From Bacteroidota bacterium (GTDB taxonomy: Bacteria; Bacteroidota; Ignavibacteria; SZUA-365), in the NCBI GenBank assembly GCA_029907355.1, contig JARYLZ010000011.1, positions 1 through 59,271 of the forward strand: a stretch of DNA of 59,271 nucleotides, given 5' to 3'. The position numbers were made by a program, and so were the translations under genes. Positions 35,913 through 45,911 of this stretch are shown piece by piece (within the stretch, counting starts at the first letter, position 1; every line of letters begins with the position of its first letter). The notes beneath the pieces are model-generated. The model had not been told where the DNA came from. It saw only the letters and a program-made list of their open reading frames with translations, and did no database searches.

Positions 35913-38009
35913 ATGAACAGTACGATCGGCAACGGGCTCGTCAAGACGTCCTTCGCGGTTGTTCTCATTCTCCGGTGGGCTTTCCCGAGTCCGACTGTGG
36001 CGCAATCGCGGCTCCCACTTTCCCTGCACTGTCGTGATGCGAGGGTCGTTCGGGCGGATTTCACGGTAACAGAGGACGCAAACCCCGGTACGCTCACTAC
36101 CTCGCCAATCGATGCGAAAGGAGCGCATGTCCCCGGTTTACGCGATGTCGATTTTGTAGTGTCCCGGGGAAAAAAATTCGGCGAGATACTCTCCGTCACC
36201 GAGTTGACCGCCGTTGAAAACACGGTCATGCGGATCGTCGTGATGGTAGACAACAGCCAATCGATGAGCCCGTATCTCCGAATGCTCCGGGAAACCCTTG
36301 CGGACCTTGTAGGGCGTTTCAGTCCGGCAGTGCGCGTTTCGATGATTTTTTTCAACGAACAGCAACTGAAGAACCCTCCATACGAGTACAACGGTAAACC
36401 ACTCCCTCTCGTCCGTTATCCTTTCACGAACGAGAAAGCGAGGATTGTCGAATATTCGACGCGAATGTTGACCGAGAGGTTGTTGACGAAGCGCACCTAT
36501 CTCTATGACGGCGTGTGGGGTGTTCTTCAACAAATCGCGGCGGATACCGGTATGGTTGACAAGAGTTTCGCTATCGTGTTCAGCGACGGCGCTGATAATG
36601 CCAGCACGGTCGACCCCCAAACCGTTCTGCGGTCGGACCGCCGCAATACAGTCTTTTTCACGATCGATTACTTGACCGAGGAGAACGACTTTCTCGTCCG
36701 TCTCGCAGAACGCAGCGGGGGACGTCACTTCCAGGCGAAGAAAGCGGAAGAACTCCGAGGCATATTCGAGGAAATCGCCCAAAAAATCGTTGCCCGCGGT
36801 TACGCGGTACGCTATCGGTTTAAGGCTCCGCCTACAGTATCCATTGCCCTTTCAACCGATTCGTTGATCATGGAGGAGGAAATTGTCCGCGAGACGTTCC
36901 CGTTGCTGAACTACGTGTTTTTCGAGCAGGGTTCAGGCGTCATCCCACCGAGGTATGTTCTCTTGAACGCGGAGAAAGCCCGCACGTTCGATGAGCAGGC
37001 TGTTGAAGGCGATGCGATGGAGTACTATCGGAACGTTTTGAACATCATCGGCAGCCGCTTGCGGAAGCGGGAAAACGCCCACGTTCGCATCGCGGGATAT
37101 GTCAACGATTTCGGCTATGAAAAAAAGAACGCGATTCTCGCCTCCGATCGCGCCAACGCCGTGCGTTCCTACCTGATGACCGTGTGGGGCATCGAGGGAG
37201 AACGATTGGAAACCGTGACCGGTCTTCTCCCTCCCATCCCATCGACTAACCGTGAAGAAGAAGGACGCGCGGAGAACAGCCGTGTCGAGATCACGTCCGA
37301 CGACTGGGAAATTCTCAAACCGGTGACATTCATCCGAAGACAGGCGACCTTCGTTCCTGAGACTGTCACCATTTTCCCCGCTCTGAATGCGGAAGAGGGT
37401 TTGTCTCGATGGATGCTGAAGGTCCGGCAGGAAGACGACGTCTTCGATGAACGGACAGGGAATGAACTCGAGAAGCGAATACTCTGGAACTGGAAAAACC
37501 GTCGGGGCGAAATCCCGAAATCCACCGGTGTGATTCGCATCTCCCTCGTTGTGGAAGATTCGGCGGGGGATACCGCTGCGGCTGAGGCCCCACCCGTCAT
37601 CGTCCGCGAACTGAAACGAGAACAGAGAAGGAATGTGATATTCGAAGACGGGGTTACGAGGGAAAAGATCAGTCTGATTCTTTTTCCGTTCGATGTCTTC
37701 ACGCCCGGCCCATTGAACGAAACCATCATGGATGAGTTCGTCACCCCGCGTCTCAAGTCGGGATGTACCGTTCGCATCGTCGGTCACACGGACGCCATCG
37801 GGACGAGCGAATACAACCTGATCCTTTCACGGAATCGAGCGGAACAAGTGCGCGCGTACTTGCAGAAACGGTCAGCCGGCATCGTTGCATCATCGGACAT
37901 CACCGCAGACGGCGTGGGCGAAGACACCCCGATATTCCCGAACACTCTCCCTGAAAACCGATTCTACAACAGGACGGTCGAGATCATCATCGAGGCTGCA
38001 GCGCGCTGA
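35913..38009 (+). CDS. VWA domain protein with two OmpA-like domains
   Basis: The 698-residue product has a signal peptide (VVLILRWAFPSPTVAQ), then a von Willebrand A-type domain with the MIDAS motif DNSQS at residues 113-117, and a second segment FVFSDGADNAS. Two OmpA/MotB-like peptidoglycan-binding-type domains follow: one near residues 340-480 (VRIAGYVNDFG, DRANAVRSYL, NSRVEI) and one at the C-terminus (VRIVGHTDAIGTSEYN, NRAEQVRAYLQK, NRTVEIII). This double-OmpA plus VWA layout suggests an envelope-tethered adhesion or assembly factor. The start at ATG 35913 follows gggggat upstream. The stop is 6 bases from the convergent bshC stop. Confidence 0.82.
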   Translation: MNSTIGNGLVKTSFAVVLILRWAFPSPTVAQSRLPLSLHCRDARVVRADFTVTEDANPGTLTTSPIDAKGAHVPGLRDVDFVVSRGKKFGEILSVTELTAVENTVMRIVVMVDNSQSMSPYLRMLRETLADLVGRFSPAVRVSMIFFNEQQLKNPPYEYNGKPLPLVRYPFTNEKARIVEYSTRMLTERLLTKRTYLYDGVWGVLQQIAADTGMVDKSFAIVFSDGADNASTVDPQTVLRSDRRNTVFFTIDYLTEENDFLVRLAERSGGRHFQAKKAEELRGIFEEIAQKIVARGYAVRYRFKAPPTVSIALSTDSLIMEEEIVRETFPLLNYVFFEQGSGVIPPRYVLLNAEKARTFDEQAVEGDAMEYYRNVLNIIGSRLRKRENAHVRIAGYVNDFGYEKKNAILASDRANAVRSYLMTVWGIEGERLETVTGLLPPIPSTNREEEGRAENSRVEITSDDWEILKPVTFIRRQATFVPETVTIFPALNAEEGLSRWMLKVRQEDDVFDERTGNELEKRILWNWKNRRGEIPKSTGVIRISLVVEDSAGDTAAAEAPPVIVRELKREQRRNVIFEDGVTREKISLILFPFDVFTPGPLNETIMDEFVTPRLKSGCTVRIVGHTDAIGTSEYNLILSRNRAEQVRAYLQKRSAGIVASSDITADGVGEDTPIFPNTLPENRFYNRTVEIIIEAAAR

Positions 38010-38015
38010 ACGGGC

Positions 38016-39644
38016 TCACAGGAACAGGAGGCGGTGCTCCGCCGGAAACGGTGTGCACTCCGCTGCGAGGCGGGACAAGAATGAAGGGCCGTACCGGTTG
38101 AGGTAGGTCAACACGTTGTAGACGCGCTCCTGAGGTTTTCCTGTGGGGGCGAGATAGAGGTGGAATTTCTCGAGCTGGCGTTGGACAACCGTATCGCGCT
38201 GCCTGTGTGCTTGCATGAGACGTTCCTCGAATAACGAGAGGTAACGGCGGATGTTCCGCACCGTTTCATTCGCCGGCTCGGCGAGTTGGGGAAACGCTTG
38301 ACTCCCGATTGAAGGGAGGCGATCGAGGCACGCGCACATATCCCGCTTCAGTGCATCGAATGCAGCGATCTGATCGTCCGTCGCCGAGGTTCTGGGAAGA
38401 TGGGCATACAGCTCTTCCGGCTCAGAGAACATGCTTTCGAGGGGGAGATCGAACTTGTTGAAGAGCTTTCGGATTTTTGGCTCGATGATCGTCACGCTCG
38501 CCCGAGGGACGATGACAGGCATAGGTACCTGGAAATGGTCGTACACCGGCTGCAACTGGCCGAAATAGGCGACTTCCGCCGGGCCTGCGATGTACGCTGC
38601 GGTCGGGAAAAGGAAGTCCTGGAATATCGGCCGCAGGAGAACATTGGGACTGAAATACTCCGGGTGAACGTTCGCAATATCCAAGAGCTCGTCGCGTGTG
38701 AAGCGCTGTCTTGTACCCCGGAGGAAGAAACCGAATTCGGAGGGTTCGATCGGGTACCGGCCGCCTCGATGGAGATAGAAGAGGTTCACGGCACGGGGTT
38801 TGACCTGGGCATGGTAACGCTCTTCGAGTTCTGCGCTCCGTTTTATCACTTCCTCGCCCGATGCGGGGTACGTTTCCAGTTCCTGAAGGATCACGGGTGC
38901 GAGGAGCTTCTTCAACTCGGAGTCCGAAGGGTCGACGAAGATTATCCCGGATTCCGGGAAAAGGGAATGGAACATCGAGACGAAAGCTTCGGTAAACGTG
39001 GTACCGGGGGTATAGGCACGGCGGAGCGTCTTCAACATTTCCCCCGTGTAATCCGTTTGTGGGAATCGGTGTTCGATCGTGTCAATGATCTCGGCGATGC
39101 GATCGTCGAGAGGGATAGATCCGACGGGTCTGAGGTTTCGTTGCTCTGTTTCGCCGGTTTGTTCGTAACGGATTTCTAACACGTTGTTCTCGGCATCGAT
39201 AAACGCACTCGAACCCGCTTCGTCGAGATCGTGATCCTCCGATTCCAACCAGAAGAGGGGAAGGAATCGACATCCCGGGAAATATTCCGTGAGCCAGTCT
39301 GCCAGGTGTCTCGCCGTCATGGCTTTGTAGAGCGTGTAGAGCGGACCTGTAAAGAGCCCCACCTGCTGGCCCGTAACGACGACAAAAGTTTTCGGGTCGC
39401 GGAGGGATTCGATGCGTTCCTGAGCGAGCACGGGGGTTCCGAAACGGCGGTTTTGCTCGGAGAGGATGTCGGCGATTTCGTTACGGAAATGCGCGCGTTT
39501 TTCTAAAATGCCGATATGAGTTTCGAAAGCGAGCGGGTCGCTGAAATGACCGACATAGTAATTGCGGACGGATGGGGAACCCGCGCAGTAGTCCGTAAAC
39601 AAACGCGTGGAACCGGGGATGATTTCGAAAGGAAGAGTGAGCAT
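38016..39644 (-). CDS. bshC: Bacillithiol biosynthesis cysteine-adding enzyme BshC
   Basis: Last step of bacillithiol synthesis: addition of cysteine to glucosaminyl-malate. The 542-residue product matches the BshC family throughout, with the core VVTGQQVGLFTGPLYTLYK, FLPLFWLESEDHDLDEA, and LRPIFQDFLFPTAAYIAGPAEVAYFGQL blocks, and an expected length near 540 residues. The presence implies that the organism uses bacillithiol as its low-molecular thiol, consistent with Bacteroidota/Chlorobiota. bshA and bshB are not in the window. It is convergent with the VWA gene; a divergent 689-base gap separates it from the ferredoxin. Confidence 0.95.
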   Translation of the reverse strand: MLTLPFEIIPGSTRLFTDYCAGSPSVRNYYVGHFSDPLAFETHIGILEKRAHFRNEIADILSEQNRRFGTPVLAQERIESLRDPKTFVVVTGQQVGLFTGPLYTLYKAMTARHLADWLTEYFPGCRFLPLFWLESEDHDLDEAGSSAFIDAENNVLEIRYEQTGETEQRNLRPVGSIPLDDRIAEIIDTIEHRFPQTDYTGEMLKTLRRAYTPGTTFTEAFVSMFHSLFPESGIIFVDPSDSELKKLLAPVILQELETYPASGEEVIKRSAELEERYHAQVKPRAVNLFYLHRGGRYPIEPSEFGFFLRGTRQRFTRDELLDIANVHPEYFSPNVLLRPIFQDFLFPTAAYIAGPAEVAYFGQLQPVYDHFQVPMPVIVPRASVTIIEPKIRKLFNKFDLPLESMFSEPEELYAHLPRTSATDDQIAAFDALKRDMCACLDRLPSIGSQAFPQLAEPANETVRNIRRYLSLFEERLMQAHRQRDTVVQRQLEKFHLYLAPTGKPQERVYNVLTYLNRYGPSFLSRLAAECTPFPAEHRLLFL

Positions 39645-40333
39645 GCGTTCGGAAGGAGATTACCGGCGAAAAATACATGCATATTAAGATAGCAGGCAAG
39701 GAGGGGGCGAATGGAAAAAGGACCCTCTCGATGTTCGCGCGGTGGAATGAAGATGAACATGCGTGGGGTGAAGAGATCACTACCTTTTTTCTGAACCGGT
39801 GGGTCTTACCGCTCGGAAAAATGATTCAGGGGAAGTCGCAGGGAAATGAACACGACCAGAGCGGGCGCACCACTTGACCGGCGTTGTTTCTTGGGAACGC
39901 AGAACGTAATTTGATATCAGGATACCGATGACGTATTCCCTCATCATCTGACTATCCGCCGATTACCCGTGCATATACCGTTTTTTCCCTCTCCTCTTAA
40001 GGGTATTTCCCTGAAAGGGAAAGGCGCATTCGAACCCGTGAACGATCATGGAGAGAAAGGTACGATCCACCTCCTGATGAGCACCGGCGATTGCTCTCGA
40101 ATGTGAATCGACGAAGGTTAGGAGAAAGAGAGCATAATATTCATGCGTGTATTTCACGAAACAGACATACGAACACGATAGGATATGCGAGTGGTCGCGC
40201 GATCGCCTGTGAACCTTTCTTACGATACGAATGCTGAGAGATTTTCCTCATCGCGAGAATTCTTCGTTCTCACGTCAAGTCGTCATAGAGACTCAACCCA
40301 TCCATTTCCTTCCCACTGACAACGGAGGCTAGC
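39645..40333. other. Intergenic region between bshC and ferredoxin genes
   Basis: A 689-base gap separating divergent bshC and ferredoxin genes. A 66-codon frame at 39677-39877 exists but shows no conserved features. A small hairpin pairs 40006-40012 with 40016-40022 (tttccct/agggaaa, loop of three). The rest is AT-rich and shows no tRNA or repeat. I cannot rule out an RNA gene, but I do not see one. Confidence 0.5.
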
Positions 40334-40666
40334 ATGGCAATCCACATCACGGATGAATGCATCAACTGCGGGGCATGCGAACCGGAGTGCCCTAATAACG
40401 CTATTTACGAGGGCGGTGCAAGTTGGTCCCTTGCGGGGAAAACATACGGTGAAGGGGACGCTGCCCCATCAGGTGCCACGGGTTTCTGGTCCGCGGACCA
40501 TTATTACATCGTCCCGGATAAGTGCACGGAGTGTAAGACATTCCATGACACGCCGCAGTGCGCAGCTGTCTGCCCGGTAGACTGTTGTGTCCCGGACCCG
40601 GACCATGTCGAGACCGAAGAACAGCTCCTCGCAAAGGTGAAATACCTCGACGAGATCGGTCGCTGA
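40334..40666 (+). CDS. 2[4Fe-4S] ferredoxin, Chlorobium/Allochromatium type
   Basis: Small electron carrier, 110 residues, with two [4Fe-4S] centres. Cluster motif 1 is [12 protein letters not shown] (residues 9-20) and cluster motif 2 is [18 protein letters not shown], where the extra residues between the second and third cysteines identify the Alvin/Chlorobium type. The insert between motifs ([15 protein letters not shown]) is longer than in clostridial ferredoxins. The start has a good ribosome-binding site (ggagg, 6 bases upstream). Such ferredoxins serve pyruvate and 2-oxoglutarate ferredoxin oxidoreductases and reductive carboxylation. A hairpin terminator follows at 40698. Confidence 0.93.
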   Translation: MAIHITDECINCGACEPECPNNAIYEGGASWSLAGKTYGEGDAAPSGATGFWSADHYYIVPDKCTECKTFHDTPQCAAVCPVDCCVPDPDHVETEEQLLAKVKYLDEIGR

Positions 40667-41009
40667 TCATTTCTCAAGCGTATTGTCGTTCTCACTTCGG
40701 GAGGTCCGTCGAACCAAGATGGGCCTCCCGTCTTGCTCTTGCAGGCGAGAGTCATCTCCTGGGCGTAAAGCGGGTCCCGCACAAAGCAGACGAGGCGATT
40801 TGCTTTCGCCAAGACGTCGAGCATCAAAGCGGCGGTGCCCCCTTTCGGAAGAGTCGCTTCGCATTGGTCTGTTCCTTTCGCTATCGTTACGCGGGATGGT
40901 CAGACCGGTTTCGTTTCTTCAGGGATAGATGGTTCAGGAGAGTTAAACACCTCGGGATACCGCTCAGATGTCGGGTATTGCGTGGATGAAATGAGTTCCC
41001 CACACACAT
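40667..41009. other. Intergenic region after ferredoxin
   Basis: A 343-base gap between the ferredoxin terminator and the queG gene. Beyond the terminator hairpin at 40698-40730, it contains only small shadow frames. The promoter for queG-trxB-lutABC is expected here, but no clear consensus is visible. Confidence 0.5.
40698..40740 (+). terminator. Hairpin terminator after ferredoxin
   Basis: A 10-base stem (cgggaggtcc at 40698-40707 with 40721-40730, one G-U pair) encloses a 13-base loop and is followed by the T-rich stretch tcttgctctt. It lies 32 bases after the ferredoxin stop. The tail is not a clean T-run. Confidence 0.65.
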
Positions 41010-42068
41010 ATGCATAGTCCTTTCTTCACGACCATGAGTGGTTCCCTGTCTCTTTCCGAACGCGTACGGTGCTTTGCGCGGGAGTTGGGCTTTGACCTTA
41101 CTGGTATCGCGCGCGCCGAACCTCTTACGAGGGAAGGGGATTACCTGGATACATGGTTGAGGGCGCAGATGCACGGGGATATGTCTTATCTCGCGCGCAA
41201 TCCGCAAAGGAGAATTGACCCATCCCTCGTTCTTCCAGGGTGCCGTTCGGTCATCGTCGTTGCCATGAACTATTTTCACCCCCATTACCGTGTCGAAAAT
41301 CCGCAGGGAGCGAAAATTTCGCGGTACGCATGGGGAAACGACTACCACACCGTTCTCGGCACACGACTGCGTCGGCTCGAACAGTTCATCTCTTCCATGG
41401 ATACGAGATCGCAATGCCGGTCTTTCGTTGATGCCGGGCCTGTCCTGGAAAAAGCGTGGGCTGTGCGTGCGGGAATCGGTTGGATGGGGAAGCACACGTT
41501 GCTCGTCTCTCCCGATTACGGTTCGTGGATATTTCTCGGCGTTGTTCTCACAACGGCAGAGCTGGACCCCGATGTGCCTGAGACCGATCGGTGCGGTGAC
41601 TGCACGCGTTGCCTGAATGCATGCCCGACGGGTGCCATTTCCCATCCATATCGTCTGGACGCTCGTGCATGTATCGCGTACCGTACCATCGCCTGGAAGG
41701 GGGAAAATACGGTCGGTCTCGATAAGGAGGACTATGGGAACTGGGTTTTCGGTTGCGATATTTGCCAGGAAACCTGTCCGTGGAATACGGACACGGTCCC
41801 ATCTTTGCACCCTGAATTCGCTCCTCGCGCTTCGGTTCTCTCGACGACATTGGAGGAACTGGCGCAGCTCGACGAGAAAGAATTCCGGGCCCGCTTCAAG
41901 GGCACGCCGATCGCCCGTGCAGGATTCCGCATCCTGAAACGAAATACGAGGCTCATTCTTCGACAACGATCGATGAAAACCCAAGACCCACCCGCGCAGA
42001 ACAAAGCAGGGAACAAGATATGGAACACCGGACAGTCGTCATCATCGGGTCAGGTCCAGCCGGTCTGA
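41010..42068 (+). CDS. queG: Epoxyqueuosine reductase
   Basis: Last step of queuosine synthesis: reduces epoxyqueuosine to queuosine in tRNA wobble positions, using cobalamin and two [4Fe-4S] clusters. The 352-residue product has the N-terminal [45 protein letters not shown], and the [23 protein letters not shown] block, then the cluster motifs [16 protein letters not shown] and [11 protein letters not shown]. The C-terminal tail is unusual: the last 16 residues are encoded in DNA that is also the start of trxB (49-base overlap). The start is ambiguous: ATG 41010 or ATG 41034. Confidence 0.94.
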   Translation: MHSPFFTTMSGSLSLSERVRCFARELGFDLTGIARAEPLTREGDYLDTWLRAQMHGDMSYLARNPQRRIDPSLVLPGCRSVIVVAMNYFHPHYRVENPQGAKISRYAWGNDYHTVLGTRLRRLEQFISSMDTRSQCRSFVDAGPVLEKAWAVRAGIGWMGKHTLLVSPDYGSWIFLGVVLTTAELDPDVPETDRCGDCTRCLNACPTGAISHPYRLDARACIAYRTIAWKGENTVGLDKEDYGNWVFGCDICQETCPWNTDTVPSLHPEFAPRASVLSTTLEELAQLDEKEFRARFKGTPIARAGFRILKRNTRLILRQRSMKTQDPPAQNKAGNKIWNTGQSSSSGQVQPV

Positions 42069-42964
42069 CCGCAGCCGTGTACTGCGCCCGCGCAGATCTC
42101 GCTCCACTCGTTCTCGAGGGGGCGCAACCGGGTGGTCAGCTCACCATAACGACAGAGATCGAGAATTTCCCTGGCTTCCCGGAAGGGATAAGTGGCTCCA
42201 GATTGACGGAAGAGATCCGACGCCAAGCCGTTCGGTTCGGAGCGGAATGCCGTTTCGAAACGGTGATGGACGTCAATCTCCTTGTCCGTCCTTTCCGGCT
42301 TTCCACCGACCAGAGCCGTTATACCGCCGACGCGCTCATCATTGCCACGGGAGCCTCGGCGAGGTCTCTCGGCTTGGAGAGTGAAATACGGTTTCGCGGT
42401 GCAGGGGTGTCAGCGTGTGCAACCTGCGACGGTTTCTTCTTCAAGGGACTTGATGTCGCGGTCGTCGGTGGTGGTGACACGGCGCTTGAGGAAGCGATTT
42501 TCCTGACCCGCTTCGCGACAAAAGTGACGGTGATCCATCGACGAGATGAACTCCGCGCCTCGAAAATCATGCAGGAACGGGCGAAGCGGAACCCGAAAAT
42601 CGAATTCCTGTGGAACAGTGTCATCGAGGAAGTCTGCGGGACAGAAGAAAACGGAATCCGCCGGTTGACCCATGTCCGTATCCGGAATGTTCAGACCGGT
42701 GAAACGGGCACGTTGCATGTTTCGGGTTTGTTCATCGCGATCGGTCACACGCCGAATACCCGTCTTTTCGGCGGACAGTTGGATTTGGATGATCAAGGAT
42801 ACATCCGCACGATCGGAAAGAGCAGCAGGACGAGCGTCGACGGAGTCTTTGCATGCGGTGATGTCCAGGACAGTGTTTACCGGCAAGCAGTTACGGCGGC
42901 CGGATCGGGGTGCATGGCGGCGATCGACGCCGAACGGTGGCTTTCCGAGTTTCTGGATCGTTGA
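42020..42964 (+). CDS. trxB: Thioredoxin reductase
   Basis: NADPH-dependent flavoenzyme reducing thioredoxin, 314 residues. FAD-binding [12 protein letters not shown] near the N-terminus, the redox-active CATCDG (Cys-Ala-Thr-Cys), the NADPH-binding [14 protein letters not shown] and FVACGD-like [10 protein letters not shown] block are all present, so it is an active low-molecular-weight TrxR. The N-terminal coding region overlaps the end of queG by 49 bases; it is preferred as a start because the family begins [15 protein letters not shown] directly. It is followed by the lactate-utilisation genes lutABC. Confidence 0.95.
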   Translation: MEHRTVVIIGSGPAGLTAAVYCARADLAPLVLEGAQPGGQLTITTEIENFPGFPEGISGSRLTEEIRRQAVRFGAECRFETVMDVNLLVRPFRLSTDQSRYTADALIIATGASARSLGLESEIRFRGAGVSACATCDGFFFKGLDVAVVGGGDTALEEAIFLTRFATKVTVIHRRDELRASKIMQERAKRNPKIEFLWNSVIEEVCGTEENGIRRLTHVRIRNVQTGETGTLHVSGLFIAIGHTPNTRLFGGQLDLDDQGYIRTIGKSSRTSVDGVFACGDVQDSVYRQAVTAAGSGCMAAIDAERWLSEFLDR

Positions 42965-43058
42965 GCAAGGACTTCGCATCCGGCATATTCCCAACCATTC
43001 CGGCGATGGCCATATGTCAACAGTATCGGGAAGAGCCGCGAGGAAAGCTTTTCGGGAC

Positions 43059-43787
43059 ATGAAAGTTTCTCTCTTCATCCCTTGTCTCACAGATCTTTTT
43101 TTCCCCTCGACCGCGTGGAGCGTCGTCCGTGTTCTCGAACGCTTGGGAATAGATGTCGTCTACGACCCGCGCCAAACGTGTTGCGGCCAGCCAGCCTTCA
43201 ACACCGGTTATCACCGGGACGCTGTGGTATGCGCCGAACATTTCCTCGACGTGTTTCATGAAGCGGAGTGTATCGTTGCGCCTTCCGGTTCTTGCGTCGC
43301 TATGATCCGTGATTACTCGTCCGGGATGCTCCGACTGCCCGATCGTTACCGGCGGCTCGCCGAGAGGCTCAAAGATCGGGTTTGGGAATTCACGTCGTTC
43401 CTCGTAGACCACCTGGGGGTGACGGAGGTCGATGCGGAATTCCCCGGTCGGGTTGCCCTGCACGATTCCTGTCATGCCTTGCGTCTTCTGGGTATACGCG
43501 CCCAGCCACGTGCTCTCCTGAAACGGGTTCGCGGCCTCGAACTGGTGGAATTGGGCCGCACAGGCGTGTGTTGTGGGTTCGGGGGGACGTTCGCCGTCAA
43601 GTTTGCGGATATCTCTACCGAAATCGGAAAGGAAAAGATCCGTGACATTCTCGATGCGCAGGTCCGTACGGTGACGGCGGTCGATTCGAGTTGCCTGATG
43701 CAGATCGACGGTCTCTTACGGAAAACCGGGAGCACGACGACGACGGTTCACATCGCGGATATCCTTGCATCGACGGGGCAGCCGTGA
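43059..43787 (+). CDS. lutA: Lactate utilisation protein A (LutA-like CCG-domain Fe-S oxidoreductase)
   Basis: Part of the LutABC complex that oxidises L-lactate to pyruvate. The 242-residue product carries two CCG-type motifs (DPRQTCCGQPAFNTG and GVCCGFGGTF), the hallmark of heterodisulphide reductase-like Fe-S subunits, and the DSSCLMQIDG segment. The start at ATG 43059 follows gaggaaa; an upstream ATG at 43014 would add 15 residues. The stop overlaps the start of lutB (GTGA), so the genes are translationally coupled. Electrons would probably be passed to the quinone pool. Confidence 0.9.
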   Translation: MKVSLFIPCLTDLFFPSTAWSVVRVLERLGIDVVYDPRQTCCGQPAFNTGYHRDAVVCAEHFLDVFHEAECIVAPSGSCVAMIRDYSSGMLRLPDRYRRLAERLKDRVWEFTSFLVDHLGVTEVDAEFPGRVALHDSCHALRLLGIRAQPRALLKRVRGLELVELGRTGVCCGFGGTFAVKFADISTEIGKEKIRDILDAQVRTVTAVDSSCLMQIDGLLRKTGSTTTTVHIADILASTGQP

Positions 43788-45193
43788 AAGAGCTCTTCTC
43801 ACCCCGTTGGTTCAAATCGCGCGCCTCGGAGAGCCTTCCGGACGAAGCGCTCCGTCGGAATATCGAGAGAGCGACGGAGACGGCCTTGAAAAAACGCGCC
43901 GACGTCGTCGGGGCTTTCCCCGAATGGGAATCGTACCGTACCGCTGCGCGCGCGGTGAAGGAACATGTTCTCGAAAATCTCTCGTCCTATCTCGCCTCGT
44001 TCGAAGAGCATGCCCGTGCCAACGGAAGCACTGTTCTGTACGCTCGAGACGGGGTGGAGGCTTGCGCTCTCGTCATGGACATCGTCCTCTCGGCCGGCAC
44101 GAGGACCGTCGTGAAATCGAAATCCATGACCTCGGAAGAAATCGGTCTCTCCGCAGCACTGGGCCGGTCCGGCATACAGGCCGTCGAAACGGATCTTGGG
44201 GAGTACATCGTTCAGCTCGCAGGAGAGCCGCCCTCTCACATCACGGCGCCTGCGCTCCACAAATCACGCCGTGATATCGGGCGACTCTTCGAACAGAAGC
44301 TCGGGCTCCCGTACAGCGATGAACCAGAAACTCTGACTGCCGTGGCGCGTTCCGTTCTTCGTGATCGTTTCTTCGAGGCGGGGGTAGGGATCTCCGGTGT
44401 GAATTTCGGGCTTGCGGATAGCGGGGCGATTTGCGTTGTCGAGAATGAAGGGAACGCACGTATGGCGACCACCCTCCCTCCCGTTCATATCGCGCTGATG
44501 GGTGTCGAAAAACTCCTCCCGGATATGCGCTGCCTGGCGCTATTCCTCGATATGCTCGCACGGAGCGCAACCGGACAGCGCTTATCGTCATATACGAGTA
44601 TCATACGAGGGCCGAAACGTGCGGATGAATGGGACGGACCGGATGTATTGTACATCATCATCCTCGACAACGGCAGAACCGACATTTTCGCCGACTCCCG
44701 TTTCCGAAGCGTTCTCTCATGCATTCGTTGCGGTGCTTGTCTGAATGTATGTCCCGTGTACCGCGTGGTCGGCGGCCATGCGTACGGTTCGGCTTATCCC
44801 GGTCCCATCGGTGCCGTTCTCGCACCGTTCTTCCATGGGAAGGAGGATGGGCGACACCTGCCCTATGCGTCTTCCCTCTGCGGCGCCTGTGCGGAAATCT
44901 GTCCCGTGCGTATCGACATCCCACGTCTTCTCCTCCTGCACCGTGGCGAAACCGTCCGGGAAAGACGCGCCCCGCTCATCGAACGCTTTCTCATGAAGGC
45001 ATATGCGTGCGTCGTGAAACGCCCGGCACTCTATGCTTTGACGGGACACCTCCTCCGTGCTTTCGCCCCGCTTGCTACGGACGAGCATGGGTTGCTCCGT
45101 ATCCCTACCCGCGCGAAAACACGAACGTTCCCTGCACCCGCCGAGAAAACATTTCGTGAGATCTGGAAGGAGGAGGGAATTGGGAGCACGTGA
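43784..45193 (+). CDS. lutB: Lactate utilisation protein B (LutB-like Fe-S protein)
   Basis: The 469-residue product from GTG 43784 has the LUD domain (TVVKSKSMTSEEIGLSAAL, ADSGAICVVENEGNAR) and two [4Fe-4S] motifs, CIRCGACLNVCPVY from Cys313 and CGACAEICPVRI from Cys366, which pass electrons from lactate oxidation. The C-terminus (KAYACVVKRPALYALTGHLLR) is the DUF3390-like tail of LutB. Its TTG-started neighbour lutC overlaps the end by 14 bases. The lutABC order is the conserved Bacillus/Bacteroidota arrangement. Confidence 0.93.
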   Translation: MKELFSPRWFKSRASESLPDEALRRNIERATETALKKRADVVGAFPEWESYRTAARAVKEHVLENLSSYLASFEEHARANGSTVLYARDGVEACALVMDIVLSAGTRTVVKSKSMTSEEIGLSAALGRSGIQAVETDLGEYIVQLAGEPPSHITAPALHKSRRDIGRLFEQKLGLPYSDEPETLTAVARSVLRDRFFEAGVGISGVNFGLADSGAICVVENEGNARMATTLPPVHIALMGVEKLLPDMRCLALFLDMLARSATGQRLSSYTSIIRGPKRADEWDGPDVLYIIILDNGRTDIFADSRFRSVLSCIRCGACLNVCPVYRVVGGHAYGSAYPGPIGAVLAPFFHGKEDGRHLPYASSLCGACAEICPVRIDIPRLLLLHRGETVRERRAPLIERFLMKAYACVVKRPALYALTGHLLRAFAPLATDEHGLLRIPTRAKTRTFPAPAEKTFREIWKEEGIGST

Positions 45194-45911
45194 GGACATT
45201 CTACACCGCATCCGCTCGATTGTCGGCGACGGACCCGGCACTGAGTGCGCCCGCTCGGAATTGCAGGAAATCTTCCGTGGCATTCCGATTCGCCGCATCG
45301 AAGAGGTGATACCTACATTCTGCCGTCATGTGAACGAAGCAGGTGGTGAAACATCGATCGTTCATTCATGGGCTGAGGCTGCCCACCGTGTACGGGACAT
45401 TCACCCCTCGGGTCCTGTGTTCGTTGCCGCGCATCCGGAGTTTCGGGAAGCCGGGTTTTCTTCGCTCATCCAGAGTGCCAGTGGGAGGGGCGAGGTTCTC
45501 GAGGTACCGGAGGAGGGGATGGAATTGCAGGTACGTGACGTTTTCGGTTCCGTTTTCGCACGCAATGCTGCGGGGGTTGGACGCGCCCTGTATGGTTTCG
45601 CCGACTCCGGAGCAGTCCTCCTCGTTTCTTCACCCTTCGAATGCCGTTCCCTGTCGCTTCTCGTCGCAACGCATATCGCCGTTCTGCATGAGAGTGCGAT
45701 TTTCCCGACTTTTGCCGATGCCGTGGAGTCGATCGAAGAATATGTCCGAACATCATCCCCCGGCGCCTTGACTCTTGTCGCTGGGCCGAGCAAGACGGCT
45801 GATATCGAGAAAGTGCTTGTCACGGGGGTTCACGGTCCTTCACGATTCGCCGTCGTGATATTTCAAAATCCTCCCCTCGCCTCTTCAACAGTAGGGGGAG
45901 GGACACGGTAA
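45180..45911 (+). CDS. lutC: Lactate utilisation protein C (LUD domain)
   Basis: The 243-residue product of the third lut gene. It starts at TTG 45180, preceded by the strong aaggagg site, and overlaps lutB by 14 bases; the longer upstream frame is rejected. The LUD/YkgG core reads RALYGFADSGAVLLVSSPFE and VATHIAVLHESAIFP, ending with GPSKTADIEKVLVTGVHGP. It is required with LutA and LutB for L-lactate oxidation. The tail (NPPLASSTVGGGTR) is non-conserved. Confidence 0.9.
   Translation: MGAREDILHRIRSIVGDGPGTECARSELQEIFRGIPIRRIEEVIPTFCRHVNEAGGETSIVHSWAEAAHRVRDIHPSGPVFVAAHPEFREAGFSSLIQSASGRGEVLEVPEEGMELQVRDVFGSVFARNAAGVGRALYGFADSGAVLLVSSPFECRSLSLLVATHIAVLHESAIFPTFADAVESIEEYVRTSSPGALTLVAGPSKTADIEKVLVTGVHGPSRFAVVIFQNPPLASSTVGGGTR

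Noticed and set aside
39677-39877. 66-codon frame after bshC
   Set aside because: The product has no recognisable motif, no clear ribosome-binding site, and overlaps other random frames on the opposite strand.
40020-40045. cattcgaacccg sequence reminiscent of a tRNA T-loop
   Set aside because: No acceptor stem, D-arm or anticodon arm could be paired around it on either strand.
40683-40928. Arg/Ser-rich open frame between ferredoxin and queG
   Set aside because: Low-complexity basic composition typical of shadow frames in GC-rich DNA; it also starts inside the ferredoxin terminator region.
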